Shown here: piece after piece, positions 30,139 through 37,748 of the stretch
How the letters are laid out: every line of letters starts with the position of its first letter
Position numbering within the stretch: position 1 is the first letter of the stretch
Made by a program: the position numbers and the translations under genes
Assembly: GCA_903937035.1 (NCBI GenBank)
Contig: CAIZXS010000017.1
Location: forward strand, 64,660 to 104,862
Source of the DNA: an uncultured bacterium
GTDB taxonomy: Bacteria; Patescibacteriota; Minisyncoccia; Moranbacterales; UBA2206
Length of the DNA stretch: 40,203 bases
Reading direction: 5' to 3'
The notes under the pieces: model-generated
What the model was told of the DNA's origin: nothing
Seen by the model: only the letters and a program-made list of their open reading frames with translations
Databases searched by the model: none

Positions 30139-30170
30139 CTCCTCATGGAATGATTCCATGACAAAAGGAG
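30139..30170 (+). promoter_or_regulatory. 5'-end hairpin of the 30204 mRNA
   Basis: TCATGGAA/TTCCATGA (30143-30161) with outer CTCC/GGAG (30139-30142, 30167-30170). It would form the very 5' end of the transcript and could stabilise it. There is no T run after it. Confidence 0.5.
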
Positions 30171-30203
30171 TGTTCTTTCACTTTTTATTATAGGAGTTAC
30201 ATC

Positions 30204-30650
30204 ATGTTTGACTTTTTGAAAACAGATCAGCAGAAAGAGTTTGATAAACATCTTGAGGCCGCCCAAGAATCCAATGAGAGACTGGGTCAATCGCTGGGTA
30301 AGCTTGTTTTTCAAGCTAAGCTCTTGCCAGATGTTTTATGGATCAGAAGAACCCAGAATTTCTGTCATGACTTCCTCTGCCATCTGATTGAATGGCAAAA
30401 ATATTCTTTGAGCGAAGGTGAACTTGAGCAAATTCGCTTGAGATCCGAGGAGGTTGCGGGCTTGAAAGGGGATTTGAATGGAATTCTCGATATGGCCAAT
30501 TCACCTGAGCATGATGAATCTGCCATCTTGAACTCTCTTGGAGAGATTAGGAAAAAGACAGAAGATCAGAAGGTTTTTTGCCAGAAATTAATCGAGAAAT
30601 TGATAGGCCAGAATCCTCTTATGAGCATGTTTTTCACTGACATGTTCTAA
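30204..30650 (+). CDS. Soluble helical orphan protein
   Basis: The protein has 148 residues, with TAGGAG about nine bases before the ATG. It is almost entirely helical, with charged heptad-like stretches (EFDKHLEAAQESNERLGQSL and KKTEDQKVFCQKLIEKL). There are no known domains. It sits alone between a strong promoter and two terminators. Confidence 0.75.
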   Translation: MFDFLKTDQQKEFDKHLEAAQESNERLGQSLGKLVFQAKLLPDVLWIRRTQNFCHDFLCHLIEWQKYSLSEGELEQIRLRSEEVAGLKGDLNGILDMANSPEHDESAILNSLGEIRKKTEDQKVFCQKLIEKLIGQNPLMSMFFTDMF

Positions 30651-30710
30651 ACTCGAATTAACCGGATGATTGTGGAATAATCTCCGCTGGAAAAATATCC
30701 AGAACTTTCT

Positions 30711-30741
30711 AAACCGTCATAAATTTTTAGGCGGTTTTCTA
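30711..30741 (+). terminator. First terminator after the 30204 gene
   Basis: AAACCGTC (30711-30718) pairs with GGCGGTTT (30730-30737), followed by TTCT. Confidence 0.7.
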
Positions 30742-30745
30742 TTAT

Positions 30746-30772
30746 AACAGGCACACGAAGCCTGTTTTTTTA
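30746..30772 (+). terminator. Second terminator after the 30204 gene
   Basis: AACAGGC pairs with GCCTGTT around ACACGAA, followed by a T run. Confidence 0.8.
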
Positions 30773-30826
30773 TTTCTGTTGTAATGCTATAATTTCAGTA
30801 TAATTATATAAATCAAAAAATACTCA

Positions 30827-31099
30827 ATGGAAGCTAGAATCGCAAAAAACGAACAAGAAATTTTAGAAATAAAAAAGCGAAACCAAAAAGTTGAAGCGGA
30901 CAAGGCTTGGGAGACGAGTTTTTTTCGCGTGGCCTCAATTGTCATCATGACCTACCTGATTGCTGCTTTGGTCATGTATATGATTGGCGTGGTAAAGTAT
31001 TGGCAAGATGCTTTGATTCCGGTGGTGGGCTATTTTCTCTCCACTCAATCTTTGCCAATCATCAAAAAATGGTGGATTGAAAATCGACTGAGAAAATAA
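30827..31099 (+). CDS. Coiled-coil membrane protein
   Basis: The protein has 90 residues: a coiled-coil head (EARIAKNEQEILEIKKRNQK) and two membrane helices (about 35-55 and 60-75), ending in IIKKWWIENRLRK. TATAAT strings at 30788 and 30799 lie upstream. This size and layout recur in Patescibacteria as hypothetical proteins. Confidence 0.75.
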   Translation: MEARIAKNEQEILEIKKRNQKVEADKAWETSFFRVASIVIMTYLIAALVMYMIGVVKYWQDALIPVVGYFLSTQSLPIIKKWWIENRLRK

Positions 31100-31130
31100 T
31101 GCTGGCATATGTGGAGTAGCGAGAATAAGA

Positions 31131-31159
31131 TTGACAGAATTAATTGGTTCTGTTAATTT
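31131..31159 (+). promoter_or_regulatory. Promoter of the small basic protein gene
   Basis: TTGACA (31131-31136), 17 bases, TAATTT (31154-31159). Confidence 0.65.
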
Positions 31160-31218
31160 TTTGTTTATACCCGTAGTTTAACTCTATTCAACATCAAATA
31201 TGAAGAAAGGAGTAGTCC

Positions 31219-31359
31219 ATGGGAAAAAAGTTTATGAAGAAGAATGCGGATGTTAATTCGTCTATTCGGACAGGCGGAAATGGCCAACAGAAGGGTGTTA
31301 GCCAGCAGAAAAAAACCAAGAATGGTAGTTTTAGGCCACAAAAAAGACGAACAAATTAG
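31219..31359 (+). CDS. Small basic, low-complexity protein
   Basis: The protein has 46 residues (MGKKFMKKNADVNSSIRTGG to RPQKRRTN), rich in Lys, Arg, Gln, Gly and Asn. AAAGGAG precedes the ATG at the right distance. A consensus promoter and a strong terminator frame it. It may bind nucleic acid or ribosomes; this is inference. The longer frame at 31244 in another phase is a shadow. Confidence 0.7.
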   Translation: MGKKFMKKNADVNSSIRTGGNGQQKGVSQQKKTKNGSFRPQKRRTN

Positions 31360-31381
31360 TTTTCTGCAATCTTTTGCAACT

Positions 31382-31420
31382 TACTGCCTCGTGATCATTG
31401 TCACGCGAGGCAGTATTTTT
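31382..31420 (+). terminator. Terminator after the small basic protein
   Basis: TACTGCCTCG pairs with CGAGGCAGTA, with inner GTGA/TCAC, then a T run. Confidence 0.85.
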
Positions 31421-31452
31421 TATTGTGCTGAAAAAATCAATTTGCCAAAAAA

Positions 31453-32097
31453 ATGCTAGAATGTCATCATAAAGATATAATAGCTAAAACTAACATTATT
31501 AAAAAAGACCAATTTGAAAAATATCTTATTGATAATAACAAAAAGCACATCATCTTTGATTTCGATGAAACGCTTTGTACATTGCTTATTGATTGGACGC
31601 CGTGGAGAAAAGAATTGGATGAGCTTTTCGCGGCAAGTGATTTAACTCCGAAAAATGAGCCAGATTTTAATTATGCTGTTATTGTTAATTTGTATATTGA
31701 AAAATACGGAAAAGCGGGGAGAGATGAAATTGTGGCACTGAATTATCGGATCGAAAAAGACTACTATTCCGGCTACGAATTGTCTCCGATTGCGCTTCCG
31801 CTACTTGAGTCAGTTGAAAAAATTGCCCAACTATATCTTTGGACGTCTAATGACAGAAGAACTGTGGCGCCGATACTTCGCGAGCTTGAGATTGCCGATA
31901 AGTTTCAAAAAATTATTACCCGCAATGATGTTGAATATGTGAAGCCGAAAGCAGTCGGTTTTGCGTTGATATATGACGAAAGGAATGCTCGTTCGCAATA
32001 TCTTTTGATTGGGGATAGTCGCTCAGATAGTGGAGCAGCAACTGATGCAGGCATTGATTTTATAAATATCGCTGAGTTTAATGATTTTCTAGATTAA
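31453..32097 (+). CDS. HAD-superfamily hydrolase
   Basis: The protein has 214 residues. HAD motif I is IIFDFDETLC (about 34-43), motif II LWTSNDR (about 131), motif III VKPKAVGF and motif IV LIGDSRSDSGAATDAGI (about 185-200). It is a small-molecule phosphatase of unknown substrate. It opens a tight run of six genes to 34770 with gaps of 1, 1, 7, 4 and 23 bases. Confidence 0.85.
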   Translation: MLECHHKDIIAKTNIIKKDQFEKYLIDNNKKHIIFDFDETLCTLLIDWTPWRKELDELFAASDLTPKNEPDFNYAVIVNLYIEKYGKAGRDEIVALNYRIEKDYYSGYELSPIALPLLESVEKIAQLYLWTSNDRRTVAPILRELEIADKFQKIITRNDVEYVKPKAVGFALIYDERNARSQYLLIGDSRSDSGAATDAGIDFINIAEFNDFLD

Positions 32098-32098
32098 G

Positions 32099-32398
32099 AT
32101 GGAACTGAATAACCAATCAATGATTATCGTGGTATTTTTTCTAGTAATGAATTTGCTGGCTTTTTTCCTGATGTTTTGGGATAAATTGAAATCAAGAAAA
32201 AATAATGCCCAGAGGATTTCAGAAGGGGTGCTCTTTTTTCTGGCGACCGCCTTTGGTAGTCTTGGCGTATATTTAGGCATGTTTGTCTTTCGACATAAAA
32301 CTCAAAAATGGTATTTTATCGTTGGAATTCCATTGCTAATCATTCAAAATAGCGCTTTTCTTTATTTGGTTTATAATTATATTAGTGGGGTAAATTAG
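32099..32398 (+). CDS. DUF1294 membrane protein
   Basis: The protein has 99 residues with three membrane helices. FWDKLKSRKNNAQRISEGVL, FLATAFGSLGVYLGMFVFRH and KTQKWYFIVGIPL match DUF1294 (DK-x-A, RISE, GM-x-FRHKT). The role is unknown. It starts one base after the HAD gene stop. Confidence 0.85.
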   Translation: MELNNQSMIIVVFFLVMNLLAFFLMFWDKLKSRKNNAQRISEGVLFFLATAFGSLGVYLGMFVFRHKTQKWYFIVGIPLLIIQNSAFLYLVYNYISGVN

Positions 32399-32399
32399 T

Positions 32400-32666
32400 A
32401 TGTATTACCTCTATATGCTCAAATGCGCGGATAAGACTCTTTACACTGGTATTACGACGGATCTTGGGCGCAGAACAATTGAACATAATACGCTGAAGTT
32501 GGGTGCGAAATACACAGCTTCACGTCGACCGGTCAAGGTGGTGTATGTGCAGGAGTTCAAAAATCGTTCCTTGGCTTCCAAAGAAGAAGCGCGGATTAAG
32601 AAATTGCGAAGGGCGCAGAAATTAATGCTAATTTCAGAAGCAGGAAAATGTCAAAGAAATAAGTGA
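32400..32666 (+). CDS. GIY-YIG protein of the UPF0213/YhbQ type
   Basis: The protein has 88 residues, the standard length. YYLYMLKCADKTLYTGITTD holds the GIY-YIG pair, followed by DLGRRTIEHN (Arg) and KEEARIKKLRRAQK. YhbQ-like proteins act on DNA in repair. It starts one base after DUF1294. Confidence 0.9.
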   Translation: MYYLYMLKCADKTLYTGITTDLGRRTIEHNTLKLGAKYTASRRPVKVVYVQEFKNRSLASKEEARIKKLRRAQKLMLISEAGKCQRNK

Positions 32667-32673
32667 AAAACGT

Positions 32674-33258
32674 ATGATTTATTCCGAAAAAATTAAAAAG
32701 GCTATTAAATTTGCGATAAAGACTCACGAGGTATATCAAAAGCAAAAACGCAAAGGCAAGGGCACTGCCTATATTTCTCATCCATTGACTGTGGGGATGG
32801 TTCTTGCGATTGCAGGAGCCGGTGAGGACGTTGTAACTGCCGGAATTTTGCATGATACGATTGAAGATAGTGTGGCGGAAAAGAAGGTCACTGAGAAAAT
32901 GCTTATTGATCGGTTTGGCGAAGAGGTGTCAAATTTGGTGTTAAGTGTAACAGAAAAGGACAAAAAACTTTCCTGGGACGAACGAAAAAAAGAAGCGCTT
33001 TTGCATATTGAAAAATTTTCGCATGATTCGCTCCTACTTAAATCGGCTGATATCCTCAGTAATGTCACAGAGCTGGTGGATGATTATGTCAGGGGAGGTG
33101 ATATCGTGTTTTCTCGTTTCAACGCGTCGAAAGAAAAAATCATTGATAATCAATTGAAAGTTATCACGGCAATTCTGGATGCGTGGAAAGAAAATCCTCT
33201 GGCTGATGACTTGACGGAGTTGAAAAAGGATCTGCAAAAAATTCAAACTCTAAATTAA
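32674..33258 (+). CDS. RelA/SpoT- or MESH1-type HD hydrolase
   Basis: The protein has 194 residues. It is a stand-alone HD hydrolase: AYISHPLTVGMVLA, TAGILHDTIEDS and LLLKSADILSNVTEL follow the (p)ppGpp hydrolase pattern closely. There is no synthetase domain. It likely removes the 3'-diphosphate of alarmones or related nucleotides. Compared with the gene at 13176, the HD motif here (HDTIED) is much closer to the canonical one. Confidence 0.85.
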   Translation: MIYSEKIKKAIKFAIKTHEVYQKQKRKGKGTAYISHPLTVGMVLAIAGAGEDVVTAGILHDTIEDSVAEKKVTEKMLIDRFGEEVSNLVLSVTEKDKKLSWDERKKEALLHIEKFSHDSLLLKSADILSNVTELVDDYVRGGDIVFSRFNASKEKIIDNQLKVITAILDAWKENPLADDLTELKKDLQKIQTLN

Positions 33259-33262
33259 AATT

Positions 33263-33778
33263 ATGGAAATTGATAATAAAGAAGCTTATCGTGTTGAGTT
33301 GAAGTCTGTGCTGACTGAACGGATCAGGCAATTCCCCATATATTTTTATGGCAATATTATCATCAATATATTCATTATGGCGGTTGTCATAGTTTCCGCT
33401 GTTATTATTGTGGCCGCCTTGAGATTTGATCCGGCTGTGATAACTTTTGGTTTCTTATTTATCACAGCTCTTTTGAGTGCTCTCTCAATTACAATGCGCA
33501 ACTTTCTTAAAAACATTCGTATTTTGAATGCTATCCGGGCGGGGGATTATGATTTGGATATTGAAGACTATGAATTGGACAATGTGATTGAGTTTTTTGA
33601 GGATTTACCGATGAAAAAAGAAGAGCTTGAGCAGGTGAAGGTGACGCTGTCATTTGAAAAATTGATTAACATTCTTGAGCTTTTTGGAATAATTTATTGC
33701 GAGGGAGCTGTGTGCGATGTGGATGTGATTTTTAAATGTAGGACAAAAGAGGCGATTGGAGAAGAGTGGATTAAGTAG
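33263..33778 (+). CDS. Membrane protein of unknown function
   Basis: The protein has 171 residues with two adjacent membrane helices (about 28-50 and 56-76), then a cytoplasmic acidic domain (AGDYDLDIEDYELDNVIEFF). No family is recognised. It starts four bases after the HD gene. Confidence 0.75.
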   Translation: MEIDNKEAYRVELKSVLTERIRQFPIYFYGNIIINIFIMAVVIVSAVIIVAALRFDPAVITFGFLFITALLSALSITMRNFLKNIRILNAIRAGDYDLDIEDYELDNVIEFFEDLPMKKEELEQVKVTLSFEKLINILELFGIIYCEGAVCDVDVIFKCRTKEAIGEEWIK

Positions 33779-33801
33779 GATAATTATTTTTTTTAAAAAA
33801 T

Positions 33802-34770
33802 ATGTTCAAGGAAAATGGAGCATTTCAAATGCCAAAAAGTCCAGAAAGTTTCAAGGAGAAGTTGGATGGGATGATGAGCGTGATTGCGCAAAAATTAAAT
33901 GCTGAGTTTTTGGAACTTGGCGAAACTCAAGCGCTACTTAATCCTGATAATGCTATTGATATGGAGGCGTTTAGGTCTAGCGCGAAGACGCCAGAGAAAA
34001 CATCTACCTTTGTGGATGCGGACAGAGAAAAAGTCCGTAAACAAAACATCGCGCTAAGTGCTGCTGATAACCGGAACACACAAGAGTATTACATTGATAA
34101 ATTTGGTATTAAGGATGATGAGCATATCATTGATAATGTGATTGAGCAATTCAAGAGAAATAACGAAAAAAAACCAGGCTTTCAGTTGGAAAAAGTAATC
34201 ACCGCACTTTTCTATAAATTATTAAGAGAGGATTTTTTAGTTATGCGATCCTGTACCTACGATGATTATTTCAACGGGATTGATAATGTAATTGTAAACA
34301 AAAAAACTGGTGATGTAATTTGCGCATTTGATGAAGTGCATGACGAGGTGGGTGGGGAGCGGCAGATAGGAAAAACTCAAAAAGTTCTAAAAATTGCTCA
34401 GGATGGAGGGGCGATGTTAAAGTATGGCATGATACTCAAAAAAGATGGAGTAACCGGAAAGCAGAAATTGGTCAAAAAACCCATTATAAATATCCCAGTA
34501 TTCTATATTGGATTATCTACGGACGAATTGAAAAGTTTGCTTTCAGGAATGAGCTATGATATTGATGGAAAAATTAATCAGATCGAGTTTGATATATTTG
34601 ATAAAATAATGATTTCGCTTGAAGATCAAATAATTAAATTGAGTACGGTGAAAAAATCAAATGACAAACCGCTCCATGATGGGGTGAAGAAGAATATTGC
34701 AATATTCAAAGAATCAGTGAGACAGATGAAAAAGTTGCGTGTAGCAAAAAAGATTGACATTTCCAGGTAA
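33802..34770 (+). CDS. Unknown 322-residue protein, possible PD-(D/E)XK-like fold
   Basis: The protein is soluble. The centre reads RSCTYDDYFNGIDNVIVNKK, then TGDVICAFDEVHDE. An Asp before a beta hairpin and then an acidic pair on the next strand is compatible with a PD-(D/E)XK-like nuclease, but a clear Lys is missing, so this is a weak proposal. The C-terminus is basic and helical. An internal ATG at 33829 is an alternative start. The next gene's promoter lies inside its last codons. Confidence 0.65.
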   Translation: MFKENGAFQMPKSPESFKEKLDGMMSVIAQKLNAEFLELGETQALLNPDNAIDMEAFRSSAKTPEKTSTFVDADREKVRKQNIALSAADNRNTQEYYIDKFGIKDDEHIIDNVIEQFKRNNEKKPGFQLEKVITALFYKLLREDFLVMRSCTYDDYFNGIDNVIVNKKTGDVICAFDEVHDEVGGERQIGKTQKVLKIAQDGGAMLKYGMILKKDGVTGKQKLVKKPIINIPVFYIGLSTDELKSLLSGMSYDIDGKINQIEFDIFDKIMISLEDQIIKLSTVKKSNDKPLHDGVKKNIAIFKESVRQMKKLRVAKKIDISR

Positions 34771-34782
34771 ATCTGCTATATA
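34754..34782 (+). promoter_or_regulatory. Promoter of the HTH/sigma-4 gene
   Basis: TTGACA (34754-34759), 17 bases, TATATA (34777-34782), overlapping the 3' end of the previous gene. Confidence 0.75.
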
Positions 34783-34813
34783 TAGGTATTGTTCTTACCA
34801 TGAAATATAGCAG
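34773..34813. promoter_or_regulatory. Inverted repeat over the -10 and start site
   Basis: CTGCTATAT (34773-34781) and ATATAGCAG (34805-34813) are perfect inverse copies, with inner GGTA/TACC. A dimeric repressor could close this promoter. Confidence 0.55.
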
Positions 34814-34884
34814 TTGTGTGCAAGGGGAAGGGTTGCCGTTTAAGCGTTAAATGGCATATTTATTGTCAAAAATGGGGGATTTGA

Positions 34885-35454
34885 ATGAAAAGATTTATTT
34901 ATCACAATGAACAGCTCTTAGACTTGATTATTGCGCAGTATGGTTCAGTGGAGGCCTTTTGTGATCTATTGGGGTTGCAATTAGGCGAGGTGAGACAGTA
35001 TATTAATCTCACTAAATCACCAGTGGTAAAGAATGGCTCTCGTTTCCGACAGATTTGCTATCGGATTGCCGATTATCTCAATATTCCCGCGAGAGAGTTG
35101 TTTCCTGCCGAGCTTTATCAGCTGGATGAAGCGAAGTTGGAATCTGAAGTGCCCATCGAACGGATACCATTTAATGATGGGGCTATGAATCTGGGATTGT
35201 CCAATCCTTGCAGCGAAATGGAAATCAGTGAGCAGCGGAAATGCTTGGAGATGGTTTCCAGAAAGCTGAAGCCAAAAGAAAGATCAGTCATTTGGATGTA
35301 TTTTGGTCTAGATGATAATGGTCAAGCATTGACATTCTCGGAAATCGCTTCAGTTCTTGCGCTTTCTCGGCAAAGAGTGAATCAGCTCTTCGACAGGGGC
35401 ATGGACCGTCTGAAACATTTCTGTTGCATCAGTAAACTACAGCAAGTTCGCTAG
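34885..35454 (+). CDS. Regulator with XRE-like HTH and sigma-70 region 4
   Basis: The protein has 189 residues; GGGGGA lies a few bases before the ATG. The N-terminal part (about 1-70) looks like an XRE/Cro-type helix-turn-helix (YGSVEAFCDLLGLQLGEVRQ ... ICYRIADYLNIPARELFP). The C-terminal part (about 124-180) is sigma-70 region 4 (KPKERSVIWMYFGL, LTFSEIASVLALSRQRVNQL). Region 2, needed for -10 recognition, is missing, so it is not a full sigma factor. It could be an anti-sigma-like or transcription regulator. Similar proteins occur in phages and in Patescibacteria. Confidence 0.8.
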   Translation: MKRFIYHNEQLLDLIIAQYGSVEAFCDLLGLQLGEVRQYINLTKSPVVKNGSRFRQICYRIADYLNIPARELFPAELYQLDEAKLESEVPIERIPFNDGAMNLGLSNPCSEMEISEQRKCLEMVSRKLKPKERSVIWMYFGLDDNGQALTFSEIASVLALSRQRVNQLFDRGMDRLKHFCCISKLQQVR

Positions 35455-35476
35455 GCTAGCTCTTTTCTTGGGTCTT

Positions 35477-35510
35477 AAAGCTCGGCAAATCTCTGCCGGG
35501 CTTTAATTAA
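35477..35510 (+). terminator. Terminator after the HTH/sigma-4 gene
   Basis: AAAGCTCGGCA pairs with TGCCGGGCTTT (one T-G), followed by AATTAATTTT. Confidence 0.8.
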
Positions 35511-35619
35511 TTTTAGAGCCATCGGGATATTGTGCGAAATTAAAAATGACACTATAATAGGCTTATACAAACAAATTCGACCACCTGCTTGTATTTATAA
35601 TTTATTATATAAAAAAACT

Positions 35620-37710
35620 ATGAAAAAAATGATGCTGGCTTTATTGCTGTTTGGGATGATTTCAGTCCTTGCTGCTTGTGGTAAAAAAGATAGCGGTTCT
35701 GGGCCAGAAAAAAAAGAGGTTCAAGGAGCACAGTGGAAATATGACAAGACCATCGCCGAGCCAATAAAAGCGTTGAGTGGCAAAGAAGACTTAAAATTGG
35801 GGAATCTAGAAACGAATAATATCTCCCTAAATATTCCCAAAGATTCATTTGAAAGCGAAACAGAAATATCTCTGTCCAATCCTGATAGTGTTCCAAATTA
35901 TCCTGGGGTGGAAATTGATACGATTGGAGCGCCGATTGAAATTACAGCAAATGGAAAATCTGCGCGTTTAAATGATAAGATCACCGCAACGTTTAAGTTT
36001 GACACCAGCAAGGTTGATTTGTCGCAAGGCACTTCCACTCTTCGTGTTGCTTATTATAACGGTGAAAAGTGGGACTATATCCGCCCACTATCTGTTGATG
36101 AAAATAAAGGCGTGATTACTTTCGAGACGTATCATCTTTCACTTTTGGGTGCGACAAAAATTAAAGACGAAACGGTTCTGACGGAAAGCTGGATTCATTC
36201 AAAAACTTTAGACAAGTCTCTTCGGGACAATATCAATAAAAAAACGGATGAAGTGGCGAATAAGATTATTGACATGGGTCTGGAAAAATTGGGAATTTCC
36301 GATAAAAGTATTAAGGGAAAAATTCTTGGTGAGCTTTTGAAAGAAAATGACTATAAGGATATCTACGATGCTTATGGGAAAGGGGATGTGCTAGATTTAA
36401 ATCAAAAGATTGCGATTCTGGCAGGGAAAAAGATGGCGGAAATCATCCCTTCTTCGACTCTTCAGGATGGACTCAAAGGCCTAACGGCTGATACTGACGA
36501 TTTTGGTTCGCGAGCCAAAGATGTGGGAGCAATCAGTCAAGCAGCAGGCAATATTGTCGAGGGGCAATATAAGGATGCGGCAAAAATTATCGCGTCACAA
36601 ATTCTCGACAAAACAACCGTCGGTATCGCGGGAAAGATAGCGATTGAAGCGATTAATGGTCAAATCGAGAGTTGGAAGGGCTCGGAAGTCGAAGCAGCTT
36701 ATGAAGCCTATAAGCACGGTGCTAATGGCGTTTTTTATGGCTATAATGTTGATAAGGGAGATTTTAATAGTATTTGGGATCAAATGCGGGGTATTCGGCG
36801 TCAGATTGAAATTGAAGCAATTAGAAAGGAAAATGAAGGGCGAGCAGATGCTGGTCTGGCGCCTTTGAGTGAAAAGCAGATGGATATGATTAGAGATGGA
36901 ATCAAAGAATCATATCGCCGGCAGTTTGTTTCGCGTGAGGAAAAAGAGGCTGAGTTTAAAAAGCAAGAAGATGATTTGCGGATGCTAGTCGATTCATTTA
37001 AGAAGAATAATTTACTCGATTCAACTAATGGACCGGTTGGTCTTGATAAGGGATTTGATTATGAAACAAAATTGGATGTGCTTAGTCATTTTGCCGATAA
37101 GATGATGAGTGATACTGGGCGATTTAATCTGTCTGATAAGAATGGTCTAATTATGACTGATAAAATTTCCGTTGATGATATCGCGCAAGGTGCTCGTTAT
37201 TGGTTCTCCGGGCCAGAGGGGAAAAAAGCTTATCAGAAATTTCTAAAAGATCGTTTTAATATTGATCCATTTCCGAAGTTGCTTGAACTGGCTGGGAAGT
37301 GGAATGGTTCGATGACGATCAATGATGTGATTCTTTCCGATGAATTGAAAAAACAAATTGCAGAAGGTAAGGCGCCAAAAGATGAGGGTTGCGATTTTAA
37401 TTTTAATTTTGAGGAACTGAAAGGCAAGGTAAATCCAATTTCTTTCACAATTTCACCAACCAGTGAGACTGGCGGGGACATGGCTTTCTCATCTGATGGT
37501 AGTAAGGATAATAAGACAATCCCATTCACTTATTCCGATGGTGTGATTAGTGCCACGATGTCAGAAAAAGGGGGAGTAGGAACGTTGAGTCTCGAGGTGT
37601 CGCAGGATGAAACCACTCAAACCGCTGCTGGATCATTCAATCTTAGCTATAAGGAAGGTGTCTTGAAAATTCTTTCCAGCCTATCTGCGTCTAAGGGTAA
37701 ATCTAAATAA
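35620..37710 (+). CDS. Large surface lipoprotein
   Basis: I start at the ATG at 35620, which opens the signal peptide MKKMMLALLLFGMISVLAAC. Cys20 is the lipidated residue; the frame to 35530 has no such structure. The 696-residue protein has an N-terminal beta domain (about 50-200; NISLNIPKDSFESETEISLS, similar in style to ZU5/surface beta domains), a long charged helical middle (about 205-500) and a C-terminal beta-rich domain. No enzyme motif is visible. The lgt gene follows after 38 bases. Confidence 0.8.
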   Translation: MKKMMLALLLFGMISVLAACGKKDSGSGPEKKEVQGAQWKYDKTIAEPIKALSGKEDLKLGNLETNNISLNIPKDSFESETEISLSNPDSVPNYPGVEIDTIGAPIEITANGKSARLNDKITATFKFDTSKVDLSQGTSTLRVAYYNGEKWDYIRPLSVDENKGVITFETYHLSLLGATKIKDETVLTESWIHSKTLDKSLRDNINKKTDEVANKIIDMGLEKLGISDKSIKGKILGELLKENDYKDIYDAYGKGDVLDLNQKIAILAGKKMAEIIPSSTLQDGLKGLTADTDDFGSRAKDVGAISQAAGNIVEGQYKDAAKIIASQILDKTTVGIAGKIAIEAINGQIESWKGSEVEAAYEAYKHGANGVFYGYNVDKGDFNSIWDQMRGIRRQIEIEAIRKENEGRADAGLAPLSEKQMDMIRDGIKESYRRQFVSREEKEAEFKKQEDDLRMLVDSFKKNNLLDSTNGPVGLDKGFDYETKLDVLSHFADKMMSDTGRFNLSDKNGLIMTDKISVDDIAQGARYWFSGPEGKKAYQKFLKDRFNIDPFPKLLELAGKWNGSMTINDVILSDELKKQIAEGKAPKDEGCDFNFNFEELKGKVNPISFTISPTSETGGDMAFSSDGSKDNKTIPFTYSDGVISATMSEKGGVGTLSLEVSQDETTQTAAGSFNLSYKEGVLKILSSLSASKGKSK

Positions 37711-37748
37711 TTTGAAGCCATCCAATTTGGGGTGCTGCTGATCACCGT

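Noticed and set aside
31244-31459. A 71-codon frame
   Set aside because: It overlaps the 31219 gene, which has the ribosome site, and runs through its terminator.
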